From: CAZGKX01 sp964525945
GTDB taxonomy: Bacteria > Pseudomonadota > Gammaproteobacteria > Legionellales > Legionellaceae
Assembly (NCBI GenBank): GCA_964525945.1
Contig: CAZGKX010000005.1
Coordinates: forward strand, 1-64,000
Length of the DNA: 64,000 nt
Direction: 5' to 3'
Part shown: piece by piece, positions 1 to 9,512 of the stretch
How positions within the stretch are numbered: the first letter of the stretch is position 1
How the letters are laid out: the number at the start of each line of letters is the position of its first letter
Program-made: the position numbers and the translations under genes
Notes under the pieces: generated by a model
Database searches by the model: none
Told to the model about the DNA's origin: nothing
Seen by the model: only the letters and a program-made list of their open reading frames with translations

Positions 1-80
1 TGCTACGCACGCTCCTCAGGGCGAACGGATTAGAGAAAATTGGCTAAACTCGAGTAAAAACAATACCATTCAATAATTGT

Positions 81-659
81 TCATTTTAAAGCCATTGATT
101 GAGAGGATTGATTCTCTCTCACTGTCGAGTTTTTTTTCATTTTAAAAAAACCTAGGGTACTGCCATTGGATAAATACCGATGTGTTTCGTGATCTTTGAT
201 GTACCCACATTTTTCATAAAGCTTTACACCTGGTAATGTCGCCATCATTTCAAACGATGAAAAGCCGGCGCTCAAAGCTTGCTCTTCACAGTGTTTTAAT
301 AACATACGTCCATATCCGTGGCGTGCATATTCTGGACGAACAAAAAACGCACGTATTTTTGCTGAATCCATTTGAGGTGTTAATAATTGCTCATCGTTTC
401 TTTCTGTAAATTGATTGCCGCCATACAGTGTTTTTCTTTTGCTCCAGCCACCACAGGCAACAATAATATCTTGATCATTTTCAAGGATGTAATAGGTTTC
501 ATCTGCAATTAATTGTGTATCAACCCCAAAAACATCTTGAAGTCCTCCTTCAATTTCATCCAATGAATATTCTTCTTGGCTTAAACCTCGTACCGATTCG
601 GCAATGAGACGATTCAAAACCTCGATATCTTGGCACGTAGCCAATCTGATTTTAGGCAT
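81..659 (-). CDS. GNAT-family N-acetyltransferase
   Basis: Predicted acetyl-CoA dependent N-acetyltransferase of about 192 residues; the substrate cannot be told. A canonical GNAT acetyl-CoA loop is visible near residues 110-130 (VRPEYARHGYGRMLLKHCEE, i.e. V-R-P-x-x-x-x-x-G-x-G-R), followed by the beta-bulge segment ending in LYEKCGY. The start at 659 is chosen over an in-frame ATG at 677 because GGAGG lies 7 bases upstream of it. The C-terminal 20 residues are polar and lysine-rich. It is transcribed away from the Lrp-type regulator at 779, so the two share an AT-rich divergent promoter region. Confidence 0.85.
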   Translation of the reverse strand: MPKIRLATCQDIEVLNRLIAESVRGLSQEEYSLDEIEGGLQDVFGVDTQLIADETYYILENDQDIIVACGGWSKRKTLYGGNQFTERNDEQLLTPQMDSAKIRAFFVRPEYARHGYGRMLLKHCEEQALSAGFSSFEMMATLPGVKLYEKCGYIKDHETHRYLSNGSTLGFFKMKKNSTVRENQSSQSMALK

Positions 660-778
660 AACATTCCTCCAGTGCATACAAGAGAAACCAATTTATCATG
701 AAATTTAAATGAATAAATTTCTAATTTAATATGTTTATGTTACCTTTTATTATGTTTTTTTATTAAATAAAGTAATTT

Positions 779-1303
779 ATGAAAAAATTAATGCAAAATA
801 CGCTACAAAAAAAGGATGAAGAACTGTCTCGAAACGAGATTTTGGATAAAATGGATAGAAAAATCTTAAATATCTTGCAACATGATAATCAAATCACGAA
901 TCTAGCTTTGGCCGAGCAAATTGGAATTTCAGCACCTCCTTGTTTTAGACGGGTCAAACGATTGCGCGATGAAGGTTTTATTGTAAATGATGTTGCATTG
1001 GTCGATCCTTTTAAAGTGGGTCGACCATTGATTGTGTTTGCAAATATTACCCTAGAAAAGCAGCGCGAAGATCTTTTGGCACATTTTGAACGAAAAATGG
1101 CCGAAGAGCCTGAAGTCATGCAGTGTTATTTTGTGTCAGGAGACACGGATTATTTATTAATTATTCACGTGGCTGATATGAATCATTACAACGACTTTGC
1201 ACGGCGTGTTTTTGCCAATGAACCGAACATCAAAAAATTTCGTAGTAGCTTTTGTTTAAATCGAACGAAATACAATACGCATGTTTTGTTGCCAGAAGAT
1301 TAG
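779..1303 (+). CDS. Lrp/AsnC-family transcriptional regulator
   Basis: DNA-binding regulator of 174 residues, sensing an amino acid or related small molecule. The N-terminal helix-turn-helix lies at about residues 25-75 (MDRKILNILQHDNQITNLALAEQ, then PPCFRRVKRLRDEGFI), and an AsnC/RAM ligand-binding domain at about 90-165. The N-terminus is some 20 residues longer than in most Lrp proteins, so a later start is possible. Its stop is only 5 bases from the end of the convergent leucine-degradation operon, which suggests but does not prove that it controls that operon in the manner of BkdR/Lrp-type regulators. Confidence 0.88.
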   Translation: MKKLMQNTLQKKDEELSRNEILDKMDRKILNILQHDNQITNLALAEQIGISAPPCFRRVKRLRDEGFIVNDVALVDPFKVGRPLIVFANITLEKQREDLLAHFERKMAEEPEVMQCYFVSGDTDYLLIIHVADMNHYNDFARRVFANEPNIKKFRSSFCLNRTKYNTHVLLPED

Positions 1304-1308
1304 CTGGA

Positions 1309-2214
1309 TTAACATTGATTTGCCATCAAAGCATTGGCAACTTTTGATTGATTGACACGCCCCAGCGCTTTGCAGATCATATCGCCGGCAGCAACAATTT
1401 TATAAATGTCCACACCTGTTTCGATGCCCAATCCCAACATCAAATACAGCACGTCTTCGGTTGCTACATTGCCACTTGCACCACGCGCGTAAGGGCAACC
1501 ACCAAGCCCTGCGACGGAGCTATCAAAACGTGTCACGCCGCATTCCAAGGCCGCAAAAATATTAGCAATTGCTTGCCCATAGGTGTCATGAAAATGCATG
1601 GCTAATTTCGACAAAGGAAGGCAAGACGCAATGGTTTGAATCAATGCTTGTGTTTGCTTGGGAGTGCCTACACCAATGGTGTCACCTAAGCTTATTTCAT
1701 CAACACCAAGAGCGACCAATTGTTCAGTTACTTTTAAAACTTGCTCTGGAGAAACGGCTCCTTCATACGGGCATCCTAAAACACAAGAAACATAAGCACG
1801 AATACGGATGTGATGGGTTTTGGCCAATTCCGTGACGACTTTGCAGCGTTCAATGCTTTCTGCAATCGAGCAATTGATATTGCGTTGATTAAACAATTCA
1901 CTGGCCGCTGTAAAAATAGCAATTTCTTTGACACCTGCATCCAACGCTTTGCGCATGCCTTTTTCGTTGGGCACCAACGCTGAAAAATGCACACCGTCGG
2001 GTTTATCAATGGCACGAAACACTTCTTCACCGTCCGCAAGCTGCGGAATGGCTTTGGCGGATACAAAGCTGGTGGCCTCGATGTGCTTTAAGCCACTTTG
2101 GCTTAATTTATTGATCAATTCGATTTTGTATTTGCTGGCAACGAATGTTTGTTCATTTTGCAAGCCATCACGCGGGCCCACTTCAATGATCGTCACCTCA
2201 CCGGGAGGGTTCAT
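1309..2214 (-). CDS. mvaB: Hydroxymethylglutaryl-CoA lyase
   Basis: Cleaves HMG-CoA to acetyl-CoA and acetoacetate, the last step of leucine degradation. The 301-residue TIM-barrel protein has the family signatures EVGPRDGLQNE at the N-terminus, the metal-binding HFHDTYGQA and the G-x-GGCPYA-x-GA-x-GN active-site loop with the catalytic cysteine. Its ATG overlaps the stop codon of the carboxylase alpha gene by 4 bases (ATGA), so it is translationally coupled and is the last gene of the operon that begins at 9424. Confidence 0.95.
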   Translation of the reverse strand: MNPPGEVTIIEVGPRDGLQNEQTFVASKYKIELINKLSQSGLKHIEATSFVSAKAIPQLADGEEVFRAIDKPDGVHFSALVPNEKGMRKALDAGVKEIAIFTAASELFNQRNINCSIAESIERCKVVTELAKTHHIRIRAYVSCVLGCPYEGAVSPEQVLKVTEQLVALGVDEISLGDTIGVGTPKQTQALIQTIASCLPLSKLAMHFHDTYGQAIANIFAALECGVTRFDSSVAGLGGCPYARGASGNVATEDVLYLMLGLGIETGVDIYKIVAAGDMICKALGRVNQSKVANALMANQC

Positions 2215-4178
2215 GATGATGACGGCTCCTCTTTGTCTAAGGCGATTAAGGCCGCACCTTCATTGACTTGGGCGCCTAACTCATAATATATCTTGCTTAG
2301 AACTCCGGCATGAGGCGCTTTAATGGTGTGTTCCATTTTCATGGCTTCCAAAACCATCAAGGTGTCACCGGCCGAAATTTTATCCCCAGTTTTTTTAAGA
2401 ATGGCGACAATGGTGGCCGGCATGGGAGCGGTAAGACTGCCTTCAGCGGCCTTTGCCGTGGACGTGGTTTGCCAATTGAAGCGCTGAACAACGATAGGTT
2501 CTAATGGGCAATACAGAATGATTTTATCCGCTAAATTTTCAAACAACACGTGCTGCTGCCTAATGCCATCATCCACCCACAGCTGATGTTCAATCAATTT
2601 GACCTGCAATTCGGTTGTTGTCTCGTTGATGGTTACGCGCATTTGCTCGCGGTTGATGGGCATGATTGTGACAGGGTAGGGCGTGTTTTGAATGAGGTAG
2701 CATTGTTGCCAACACGGTTTGACATGCATTTGCCAGGCAAAGGTGTCTTTTTGGAGATCGTCATCCAAGGCAATGGCCGTTAAATAATCGATGCTTATGG
2801 CATGCAACAATGCCATGTGAACGCTGGATTGTGGCTTTTCAAGGTGTTCACGCCCTAAAAAATCGGTGCTTAGGCGCAGCTGCTGAAAGGCATCGTGGTT
2901 AAGAACACTGTACAAAAATGCCAAATTGGTTTTGATGCCACCAATGTGGTAATTTTTCAATGCATGTCGCAGGCGCTGCAATGCTTCGTTTCTTGTTTCA
3001 CCCCAAGCAATAATTTTCGCCACCATGGGATCATAATGCATGGTCACCATGGAATGTAAGCGCACGCCGCTGTCGATGCGTACAAAATCTCCACTGGGTT
3101 CTTGCAAAAATTGAACCTGTCCTATGGATGGCATGAAATTATTGTGTGGATCTTCGGCGTAAACACGGCATTCAATGGCATGTCCATGGGCGTGAATTTG
3201 GTCTTGGGAGCAAGGCAGCGGTTGATTTGCCGCAATGCGTAATTGCCATTCCACCAAATCAAGACCGGTGATCATTTCTGTTACGGGATGCTCTACTTGC
3301 AGACGCGTGTTCATTTCCATAAAATAAAAATGTTCATCTTTATCGACCAAAAATTCGATGGTGCCTGCTCCACGGTAATCAATGGCACGTGCCACTTCAA
3401 TGGCTGCCTGCGCCAATTTTTCTCGCACCTGAGCCGACAAATTGGGGGCAGGGGCTTCTTCAATGATTTTCTGATGGCGGCGTTGAATCGAACAATCCCG
3501 CTCAAATAAATGCACAACATTGCCATGGTTATCCGCCATGATTTGCATTTCGACATGGCGGGGATTGCTGATGAGTTTTTCAATCAATAAGATTTCATCG
3601 GCAAAATAAGCGTTTGATTCTCGGCGCGCTCCGGCCAATGCTTCACTGAAATCGGCCGCAGTGTGAACTTCTCGCATGCCTTTACCCCCACCACCATTGG
3701 CGGCTTTCAGTAAAACAGGAAAACCTATTTTTTGGGCTTCTGCCAACAAGCAAGCATCGGATTGATCGCGGCCATGGTAACCTGGCGTTAAAGGCACATT
3801 TTTATTTTCCAATAATTGTTTGGCAAGTTGTTTGGAGGCCATGGCCTGCATTGCAGAAATAGAGGGTCCAATAAAAACAATGCCTGCAGCTTCGCATGCT
3901 TTTGCAAAATGTGGGTTTTCAGATAAAAAGCCATACCCAGGATGAATCGCTTGAGCGCCACTGCTTCGAGCAACAGCCATGATGGCCTCAATGTTTAAAT
4001 AACTTAGGTTGGCTGCTGGCAGCCCGATACAATATGCTTCATCGGCAAGGGCTGTATGGAGGCTATCGCGATCCGCTGTGGAGTATATGGCGACGGTTTC
4101 GATGCCTAATCGTTGGGCTGTTTTGATGATTCGACAAGCGATTTCACCGCGGTTGGCTATTAATATTTTAGTAAACAT
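2211..4178 (-). CDS. liuD: 3-Methylcrotonyl-CoA carboxylase, alpha (biotin) subunit
   Basis: Biotin carboxylase plus biotin carrier subunit of methylcrotonyl-CoA carboxylase, about 655 residues. It begins FTKILIANRGEIA, has the ATP-grasp glycine loop (KAANGGGGKGM), the EMNTRLQVEHPVTE motif, and a C-terminal biotinyl domain with VLEAMKMEH, whose first lysine carries biotin. The ATG at 4178 is chosen because AGG lies about 6 bases upstream; the in-frame GTG at 4184 is too close to it. A related acyl-CoA carboxylase (propionyl, geranyl) is the alternative, but the neighbouring isovaleryl-CoA dehydrogenase and HMG-CoA lyase favour methylcrotonyl-CoA. Confidence 0.93.
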   Translation of the reverse strand: MFTKILIANRGEIACRIIKTAQRLGIETVAIYSTADRDSLHTALADEAYCIGLPAANLSYLNIEAIMAVARSSGAQAIHPGYGFLSENPHFAKACEAAGIVFIGPSISAMQAMASKQLAKQLLENKNVPLTPGYHGRDQSDACLLAEAQKIGFPVLLKAANGGGGKGMREVHTAADFSEALAGARRESNAYFADEILLIEKLISNPRHVEMQIMADNHGNVVHLFERDCSIQRRHQKIIEEAPAPNLSAQVREKLAQAAIEVARAIDYRGAGTIEFLVDKDEHFYFMEMNTRLQVEHPVTEMITGLDLVEWQLRIAANQPLPCSQDQIHAHGHAIECRVYAEDPHNNFMPSIGQVQFLQEPSGDFVRIDSGVRLHSMVTMHYDPMVAKIIAWGETRNEALQRLRHALKNYHIGGIKTNLAFLYSVLNHDAFQQLRLSTDFLGREHLEKPQSSVHMALLHAISIDYLTAIALDDDLQKDTFAWQMHVKPCWQQCYLIQNTPYPVTIMPINREQMRVTINETTTELQVKLIEHQLWVDDGIRQQHVLFENLADKIILYCPLEPIVVQRFNWQTTSTAKAAEGSLTAPMPATIVAILKKTGDKISAGDTLMVLEAMKMEHTIKAPHAGVLSKIYYELGAQVNEGAALIALDKEEPSSS

Positions 4179-4235
4179 AAACACACCTAATGAAGGAGGC
4201 CATGGAATGGCGCGTGGCTTTTTTGAGTGATGGGC

Positions 4236-5006
4236 TCAACGGTTTTTTTCCTTATTCAAAAAAGCTTGCAGTCCTTTTTGGCCCTCAGCAGATACGCGTT
4301 TTTTTGCAATCAAAGTGGCGGTGGATTGCAGTAATTTTTCATCCAATTTTTGTTCAGCAACATAGCGCACCAGCGCTTTGGCATCTTGCACGGCAGCTCC
4401 CGGTAATTTAGCCAATTGTTCTGCATAATTTAAAGTATAAGCCAGTAGCTCGCTATCCGGCACCACTTGGTGTACTAAATGCAATTCTTTAGCCCTGTTG
4501 GCATCGAAGGTTTCTGCCGTCATGAACAAGCAATTTGCAGCACGTTCTCCTATGGCTTTGATAACGTAAGGGCTTATCACTGCGGGAATGAGGCCTAGTT
4601 TGACTTCCGAGAAACAAAAACGAGCCGAGCTGGCGGCAATCGCAATATCGCATGCTGCCACCAAACCCGCGCCACCGCCCATCGCAGCACCGTGCACCAT
4701 GGCAATCGTTGGTTTGGGACTGTGATGAAGGGTGTGCATTAATTTGGCTAAAATAAGCGCATCGTCCACATTTTCTTGTTCACTAAAATTGGCCATACGT
4801 TGCATCCAAGCCAAATCCGCTCCGGCAGAAAAATGTTTGCCATGGGCTTTTAGCACGATAACCCGAACCTGGGTGTCCTCAATGGCTGTTTGCAAGACTT
4901 GTTGTAAATCTCGCAGCACATGATCATCAAACGCGTTGTGTTTTTCCGTTCTATTGAAGGTGATCAAACACACTTGTTCTTGGTGTTCAGTTATTAAATG
5001 GCTCAT
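4236..5006 (-). CDS. liuC: Enoyl-CoA hydratase family, probable methylglutaconyl-CoA hydratase
   Basis: Crotonase-fold protein of about 256 residues, predicted to hydrate 3-methylglutaconyl-CoA to HMG-CoA. The oxyanion-hole segment KHFSAGADLAWMQ and the MVHGAAMGGGAGLVAACDI block are conserved. An upstream in-frame ATG at 5051 would start inside the preceding gene; the ATG at 5006 has GGAAAA upstream and gives the usual N-terminus. Its position between the two carboxylase subunits is the common liu/mcc operon order and supports the assignment; sequence alone would only give enoyl-CoA hydratase/isomerase. Confidence 0.88.
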   Translation of the reverse strand: MSHLITEHQEQVCLITFNRTEKHNAFDDHVLRDLQQVLQTAIEDTQVRVIVLKAHGKHFSAGADLAWMQRMANFSEQENVDDALILAKLMHTLHHSPKPTIAMVHGAAMGGGAGLVAACDIAIAASSARFCFSEVKLGLIPAVISPYVIKAIGERAANCLFMTAETFDANRAKELHLVHQVVPDSELLAYTLNYAEQLAKLPGAAVQDAKALVRYVAEQKLDEKLLQSTATLIAKKRVSAEGQKGLQAFLNKEKNR

Positions 5007-5016
5007 ATTGCTTTTC

Positions 5017-6624
5017 CTACATTCGAAACACACCAAAATGTGTGGTTTCAATGGGTGCGTTCAAAGAGGCAGATAAACTTAATCCTAAGATTTTTCGCGT
5101 ATCTTGTGGTGCAATGACACCATCATCCCAAAGCCTAGCGCTTGCGTAATAAGGATTGCCTTGTTTTTCATATTGCTCACGTAAATTGGATTTGAACGTT
5201 TCTTCTTCTTCAGCAGACCAGGTTATATTTTGTTTAGCGTGTTTTTCTCGGTTCACTTGAGCCAACACATTGGCGGCTTGTTCACCCCCCATCACCGAAA
5301 TACGGGCATTGGGCCAAGACCATAAAAACCTTGGAGCATACGCTCTACCGCACATTGCGTAATTACCCGCACCAAAGCTACCGCCTACAATCACGGTAAA
5401 TTTAGGCACGCGCGCATTTGCGACAGCGGTCACCATTTTTGCCCCGTGTTTAGCGATGCCTGATGCTTCGTATTTGCTGCCGACCATAAAGCCGGTGATG
5501 TTTTGTAAAAAAACCAGTGGGATGTGTCGTTGCGTACAAAGTTCAATAAAATGCGCGCCTTTTTGAGCTGATTCGCCAAATAAGATACCATTGTTGGCAA
5601 TAATGCCAATGGGGTAACCGTACAAACGGGCAAAACCACACACCAAAGTTGTGCCATACAGTGCTTTGAATTCATCAAATTGCGAGCCGTCAACAATCCG
5701 TGCAATCACTTCTCGAATATCAAAAGGTTTCCGCGGATCGGTGGGGATAATGCCATTCAATTCCATGACATCATACGCCGGTTCTTCTGAAGTGACGCGC
5801 TGCAATGGTTCAGGTTTGATGCGATTGAGGTTTTTAATGGCTTGTCGCCCCAAGTGAAGTGCATGCGCATCGCTTTCGGCATAGTAATCCGCCACCCCAG
5901 ATAAGCGACAATGGACATCCGCCCCTCCGAGTTCTTCGGCACTGATCACTTCACCGGTGGCGGCTTTAACCAATGGCGGACCCCCCAAAAAAATAGTGGC
6001 TTGCTGTTTAACCATGATCGACTCGTCGGCCATGGCGGGAACATAAGCACCGCCTGCTGTGCACGAGCCCATGACTATGGCAATTTGTGGAATGTTGGCC
6101 GCTGATAAATTGGCTTGGTTATAAAAGATACGACCAAAATGATTGTGATCGGGAAAAACTTCATCTTGCAAAGGCAAATACGCGCCCCCCGAATCGACGA
6201 TATAGACGCAAGGCAACCGATTTGCTGCAGCAATTTCTTGCGCGCGCAGGTGTTTTTTCACTGTGAGAGGATAGTAGGTGCCACCTTTCACCGTAGCATC
6301 GTTGATAACCACCATGCATTCTTGGTTGGCAATACGCCCAATCCCGGTAATAATGCCTGCAGCGGGTAAGGGATCAGGGTAAACTTGGTAGGCTGCAAGC
6401 TGGGAAAGTTCTAAAAAGGAGCTGCCAGGATCGAGCAATTGTTGCAAGCGATCGCGCGGCAATAATTTGCCGTGCTGTAAATGCCTTTGCCTTGCTTTTT
6501 CATCACCGCCACGAACGATCTGAGTGATGATGCTTTCAAGTTGCGCGATCAGGGCAACCATGTAGCTCTGATTGGATTTATAATCATCACTTTCGGTATT
6601 TAATGCACTTATAATTTTTGACAT
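5017..6624 (-). CDS. liuB: 3-Methylcrotonyl-CoA carboxylase, beta (carboxyltransferase) subunit
   Basis: Carboxyltransferase subunit of 535 residues that transfers CO2 from biotin to 3-methylcrotonyl-CoA. It shows the two crotonase-like halves: N-terminal RDRLQQLLDPGSSFLELS and the GGAYLPLQDEVFPD block, then the C-terminal FLQNITGFMVG and GGSFGAGNYAMCGRAY blocks that form the acyl-CoA site. RBS AAAGGAT lies 6 bases before the ATG. The stop is 10 bases before the hydratase start. Confidence 0.95.
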   Translation of the reverse strand: MSKIISALNTESDDYKSNQSYMVALIAQLESIITQIVRGGDEKARQRHLQHGKLLPRDRLQQLLDPGSSFLELSQLAAYQVYPDPLPAAGIITGIGRIANQECMVVINDATVKGGTYYPLTVKKHLRAQEIAAANRLPCVYIVDSGGAYLPLQDEVFPDHNHFGRIFYNQANLSAANIPQIAIVMGSCTAGGAYVPAMADESIMVKQQATIFLGGPPLVKAATGEVISAEELGGADVHCRLSGVADYYAESDAHALHLGRQAIKNLNRIKPEPLQRVTSEEPAYDVMELNGIIPTDPRKPFDIREVIARIVDGSQFDEFKALYGTTLVCGFARLYGYPIGIIANNGILFGESAQKGAHFIELCTQRHIPLVFLQNITGFMVGSKYEASGIAKHGAKMVTAVANARVPKFTVIVGGSFGAGNYAMCGRAYAPRFLWSWPNARISVMGGEQAANVLAQVNREKHAKQNITWSAEEEETFKSNLREQYEKQGNPYYASARLWDDGVIAPQDTRKILGLSLSASLNAPIETTHFGVFRM

Positions 6625-6645
6625 ATAAATCCTTTACAACTTGAA

Positions 6646-6963
6646 TCAATGAATAAGCACTTTGCTTAACACAATAATGAGCCACAACAGCCATATTGTT
6701 TCAATAAAATAAGGCATCATTTTGCCTTTAATCAACCGATAAATAAGTGCTGGAACACCGGCAATAGCAACAGGTAACAACACCAGAATAAGCACATTGC
6801 GGATCATTGTTCCGGTAAAGCTGGGGTTGAACAGATGCGATAGTTTTACATTAATATACGTGTATAAAATATCAATATAGACAATCAGCAGATGAGCATA
6901 GCTGGCAAACATGACCATAATAACACTTAAAATGAAATAGCTGAGGTATTGCTTGGGCGTCAT
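6646..6963 (-). CDS. Small integral membrane protein in the leucine-degradation operon
   Basis: About 105 residues with three hydrophobic segments (roughly 8-30, 45-68 and 80-102) and a short basic loop (YRLIKGKMM). I do not recognise a family. The first ATG visible is at 6963, directly at the edge of the 10-N gap, so the true N-terminus and ribosome site may be missing. It lies on the operon strand between thiolase and carboxylase beta, 21 bases upstream of the latter. Reading the frame across the gap as a longer protein is unsafe because the gap length is arbitrary. A role in export or uptake of an operon substrate is only a guess. Confidence 0.6.
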   Translation of the reverse strand: MTPKQYLSYFILSVIMVMFASYAHLLIVYIDILYTYINVKLSHLFNPSFTGTMIRNVLILVLLPVAIAGVPALIYRLIKGKMMPYFIETIWLLWLIIVLSKVLIH

Positions 6964-6965
6964 AG

Positions 6966-6975
6966 NNNNNNNNNN
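6966..6975. other. Assembly gap (10 N)
   Basis: Ten Ns, a conventional placeholder of unknown true length. It interrupts the stretch between the thiolase gene and the small membrane protein gene, so any promoter or start codon located there is not visible. Confidence 0.99.
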
Positions 6976-7023
6976 ATACGGGTAATATATAACTTTCATG
7001 CGAAACAACCAGTGCTTGAGCTG

Positions 7024-7069
7024 TCGGCCCAGTCTGCCATCGATTGGGGATGATGGCAGACTGGGCCGA
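7024..7069. repeat. Perfect 18-bp inverted repeat just after the thiolase gene
   Basis: Arms 7024-7041 and 7052-7069 are perfect reverse complements around a 10-base loop. It begins 8 bases past the thiolase stop (transcription is leftward). Neither side has a U-tract, so it is not a classic intrinsic terminator; a REP-like palindrome or an mRNA-stabilising intercistronic stem are the alternatives. Confidence 0.85.
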
Positions 7070-7076
7070 GCTTGTG

Positions 7077-8261
7077 TCAAAGCATTTCAATTGCAATGGC
7101 TGTCGCTTCTCCACCGCCGATACAGAGTGCGGCAACGCCTTTTTTCTTTTGTTGCTGCTTGAGGGCGTATATTAAAGTGACTAAAATGCGAGCACCCGAC
7201 GCACCAATGGGATGACCCAGGGCGCATGCTCCCCCATGGATGTTGACTTTATTGCGGTCCAATTCCAACATCTGGATCGCGGCCATAGTCACCACAGCAA
7301 ACGCTTCATTGATTTCGAACAAATCCACGTCATGAGGATGCCAGTTCGCTTTTTCCAACACGTTTTTGATGGCTGTAACCGGTGCTGTGGTAAACCATGC
7401 GGGTTCTTGAGCATGGCTGGCATGCGCAACGATCCGAGCGATGGGTTTTAAACCGTGTTGTTCAGCTGTCTCTGCGCGCATTAAAATAAGACTGGCGGCA
7501 CCATCGGCAATTGAACTTGAGTTGGCCGCAGTGACTGTGCCATTGGTTTGAAAGGCGGGTTTTAGCTGCGCAATTTTACTCAGTTTTGCGGCATCAGGGC
7601 TTTCGTCTTTGTCAATGATAAGCTCGCCTTTTTTGCTGGCAATGGTAATGGGCACGATTTCTTCGGCAAACCATCCTTCTGCTTGTGCTTTTAAGGCAAG
7701 TTGCATGGAGGAGGCCGCAAATTCATCTTGCTGCTCGCGGCTCAGCTTTAAACGTTCAGCGGTTGCATCCGCAAAACAACCCATTAATTTTCCGCGTTCA
7801 TAAGCGTCTTCCAACCCGTCCAAGAACATGTGATCTTTAATTTCGCCATGCCCTAGTCGATAACCCGCCCGCGCTTTGGAGAGCAAATAGGGCGCGTTGC
7901 TCATGCTTTCCATACCACTGGCTAGCACAATGTTGGCCGAGCCGGCTTTGATTAAATCATGGGCCAACATCACGGCTTTCATGCCCGAACCACACATTTT
8001 ATTGATGGTGGTCGCGCCTTTTGAGTCAGGGATTTGAGCGTTTAATGCAGCTTGCCTGGCGGGGGCTTGCCCTATGCCTGCTTGCAAAACGCAGCCACTA
8101 ATGACTTCGTCGATTGCATCGGGAGTGATGCCTGCTTGTTCAATCGCCGCTCGATGGGCCCAGGCGCCTAATTCAGGCGCCGTAAGCGTGGATAGATTCC
8201 CGAGTAATGCGCCGGTTGGGGTTCTTTTTGCCGCAACAATTACGATATCATCTTTCATCAT
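7077..8261 (-). CDS. atoB: Acetyl-CoA acetyltransferase (thiolase)
   Basis: Thiolase of 394 residues, interconverting acetoacetyl-CoA and two acetyl-CoA. The nucleophilic cysteine is in INKMCGSGMKAV (near residue 90), with the NEAFAV segment, the GGACALGHPIGASGAR block and the C-terminal CIGGGEATA motif supplying the remaining catalytic residues. Its ATG overlaps the TAA of the isovaleryl-CoA dehydrogenase gene by one base. In this operon it would use the acetoacetyl-CoA made after HMG-CoA cleavage. Confidence 0.95.
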   Translation of the reverse strand: MMKDDIVIVAAKRTPTGALLGNLSTLTAPELGAWAHRAAIEQAGITPDAIDEVISGCVLQAGIGQAPARQAALNAQIPDSKGATTINKMCGSGMKAVMLAHDLIKAGSANIVLASGMESMSNAPYLLSKARAGYRLGHGEIKDHMFLDGLEDAYERGKLMGCFADATAERLKLSREQQDEFAASSMQLALKAQAEGWFAEEIVPITIASKKGELIIDKDESPDAAKLSKIAQLKPAFQTNGTVTAANSSSIADGAASLILMRAETAEQHGLKPIARIVAHASHAQEPAWFTTAPVTAIKNVLEKANWHPHDVDLFEINEAFAVVTMAAIQMLELDRNKVNIHGGACALGHPIGASGARILVTLIYALKQQQKKKGVAALCIGGGEATAIAIEML

Positions 8262-9424
8262 TAATCCATTGTTTCGTTAAATAACTCACGCCCAATCAAC
8301 ATGCGGCGAATTTCTGAAGTGCCAGCGCCAATTTCGTAAAGTTTGGCGTCACGCAATAATCGACCTGTGGGGAATTCATTAATATAACCATTACCACCTA
8401 AAATTTGAATAGCTTGTAGCGCCATTTGTGTTGCTCTCTCAGAGGTGTATAAGATCACACTGGCCGCGTCTTTGCGACTGGTTAAACCTCTGTCGCATGC
8501 GCGAGCCACCGCATACAGGTAAGATCGCGAAGCATTTAAATCCGTGTACATATCCGCTAATTTCCCTTGGATAAATTGAAACTCACCAATGGCTTGGTTG
8601 AACTGTTTGCGCTCATGAATGTAAGGCACCACAACATCCAAGCATGCTTGCATGATACCCACAGGACCTGCCGCCAATAAAGTGCGTTCATAATCCAAAC
8701 CGCTCATTAAAACTTTGACCCCTTGATTCACGCCACCTAACACATTTTCCTCAGGCACCAGGCAATTTTCAAAAACCAATTCGCAGGTGTTTGAGCCGCG
8801 CATACCTAATTTGTCCAGTTTTTGTGCTGTTTTGAAGCCTGGGAAATTCTTTTCAATGATAAATGCCGTTATGCCTTTACTGCCGGCTTGCTTGTCCGTT
8901 TTCGCGTAGACCACCAAGACATGGGCATCTGGACCATTGGTGATCCACATTTTTGTGCCATTTAATAAATAGCCATCACTTTGCTTCGTGGCTTGCAATT
9001 GCATGCTCACTACGTCTGAGCCGGAATTGGATTCGCTCATTGCCAAAGCGCCGATGTGTTCCCCTTGGATGAGTTTCGGTAAATATTTGCTTTTTTGTTC
9101 GTGGCTGCCGTTTAAATAAATTTGATTCACACACAAATTGGAATGCGCACCATAGCTAAGGCCAATGGCAGCCGATGCTCTTGAAATCTCTTCCATAGCA
9201 ATCACATGCGCGAGGTAGCCCATGTTTGCACCACCGTATTCTTCGCTCACGGTCACACCCAACAAGCCCATTTCACCCAGCTTACGCCACAGATGATTGG
9301 GGAATGCATTGTCCGCATCAATTTGTTCTGCCATAGGCGCTATTTCTCGACGAGCGAATTGATAAACGCTGTCACGTAATAATTCATAGGTTTCACCCAA
9401 TTGATGCTGCAGACCGTGGTACAT
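8261..9424 (-). CDS. liuA: Isovaleryl-CoA dehydrogenase
   Basis: FAD acyl-CoA dehydrogenase of about 387 residues that oxidises isovaleryl-CoA to 3-methylcrotonyl-CoA. It has the AMSESNSGSDVVSMQ FAD/substrate block, MWITNGPDA, and the C-terminal IQILGGNGYINEFPTGRLLRD followed by YEIGAGTSEIRR. The ATG at 9424 has AGGAAG 7 bases upstream; an in-frame ATG at 9448 lacks a good site. First gene of the operon. Its identity as the isovaleryl enzyme rests mainly on the operon partners. Confidence 0.93.
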   Translation of the reverse strand: MYHGLQHQLGETYELLRDSVYQFARREIAPMAEQIDADNAFPNHLWRKLGEMGLLGVTVSEEYGGANMGYLAHVIAMEEISRASAAIGLSYGAHSNLCVNQIYLNGSHEQKSKYLPKLIQGEHIGALAMSESNSGSDVVSMQLQATKQSDGYLLNGTKMWITNGPDAHVLVVYAKTDKQAGSKGITAFIIEKNFPGFKTAQKLDKLGMRGSNTCELVFENCLVPEENVLGGVNQGVKVLMSGLDYERTLLAAGPVGIMQACLDVVVPYIHERKQFNQAIGEFQFIQGKLADMYTDLNASRSYLYAVARACDRGLTSRKDAASVILYTSERATQMALQAIQILGGNGYINEFPTGRLLRDAKLYEIGAGTSEIRRMLIGRELFNETMD

Positions 9425-9512
9425 GATGGCTTCCTGTTTGATGATCAAATAGGATAGACTATACCTTGCCTAAAGCGCATTGTGAAGATGGACACGTGTA
9501 GGGAGTGAACGA

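Noticed and set aside
6964..7080. Extension of the small membrane protein through the gap to 7080
   Set aside because: It would read through the stem-loop and ten Ns of unknown true length; the upstream residues have no membrane or family character.
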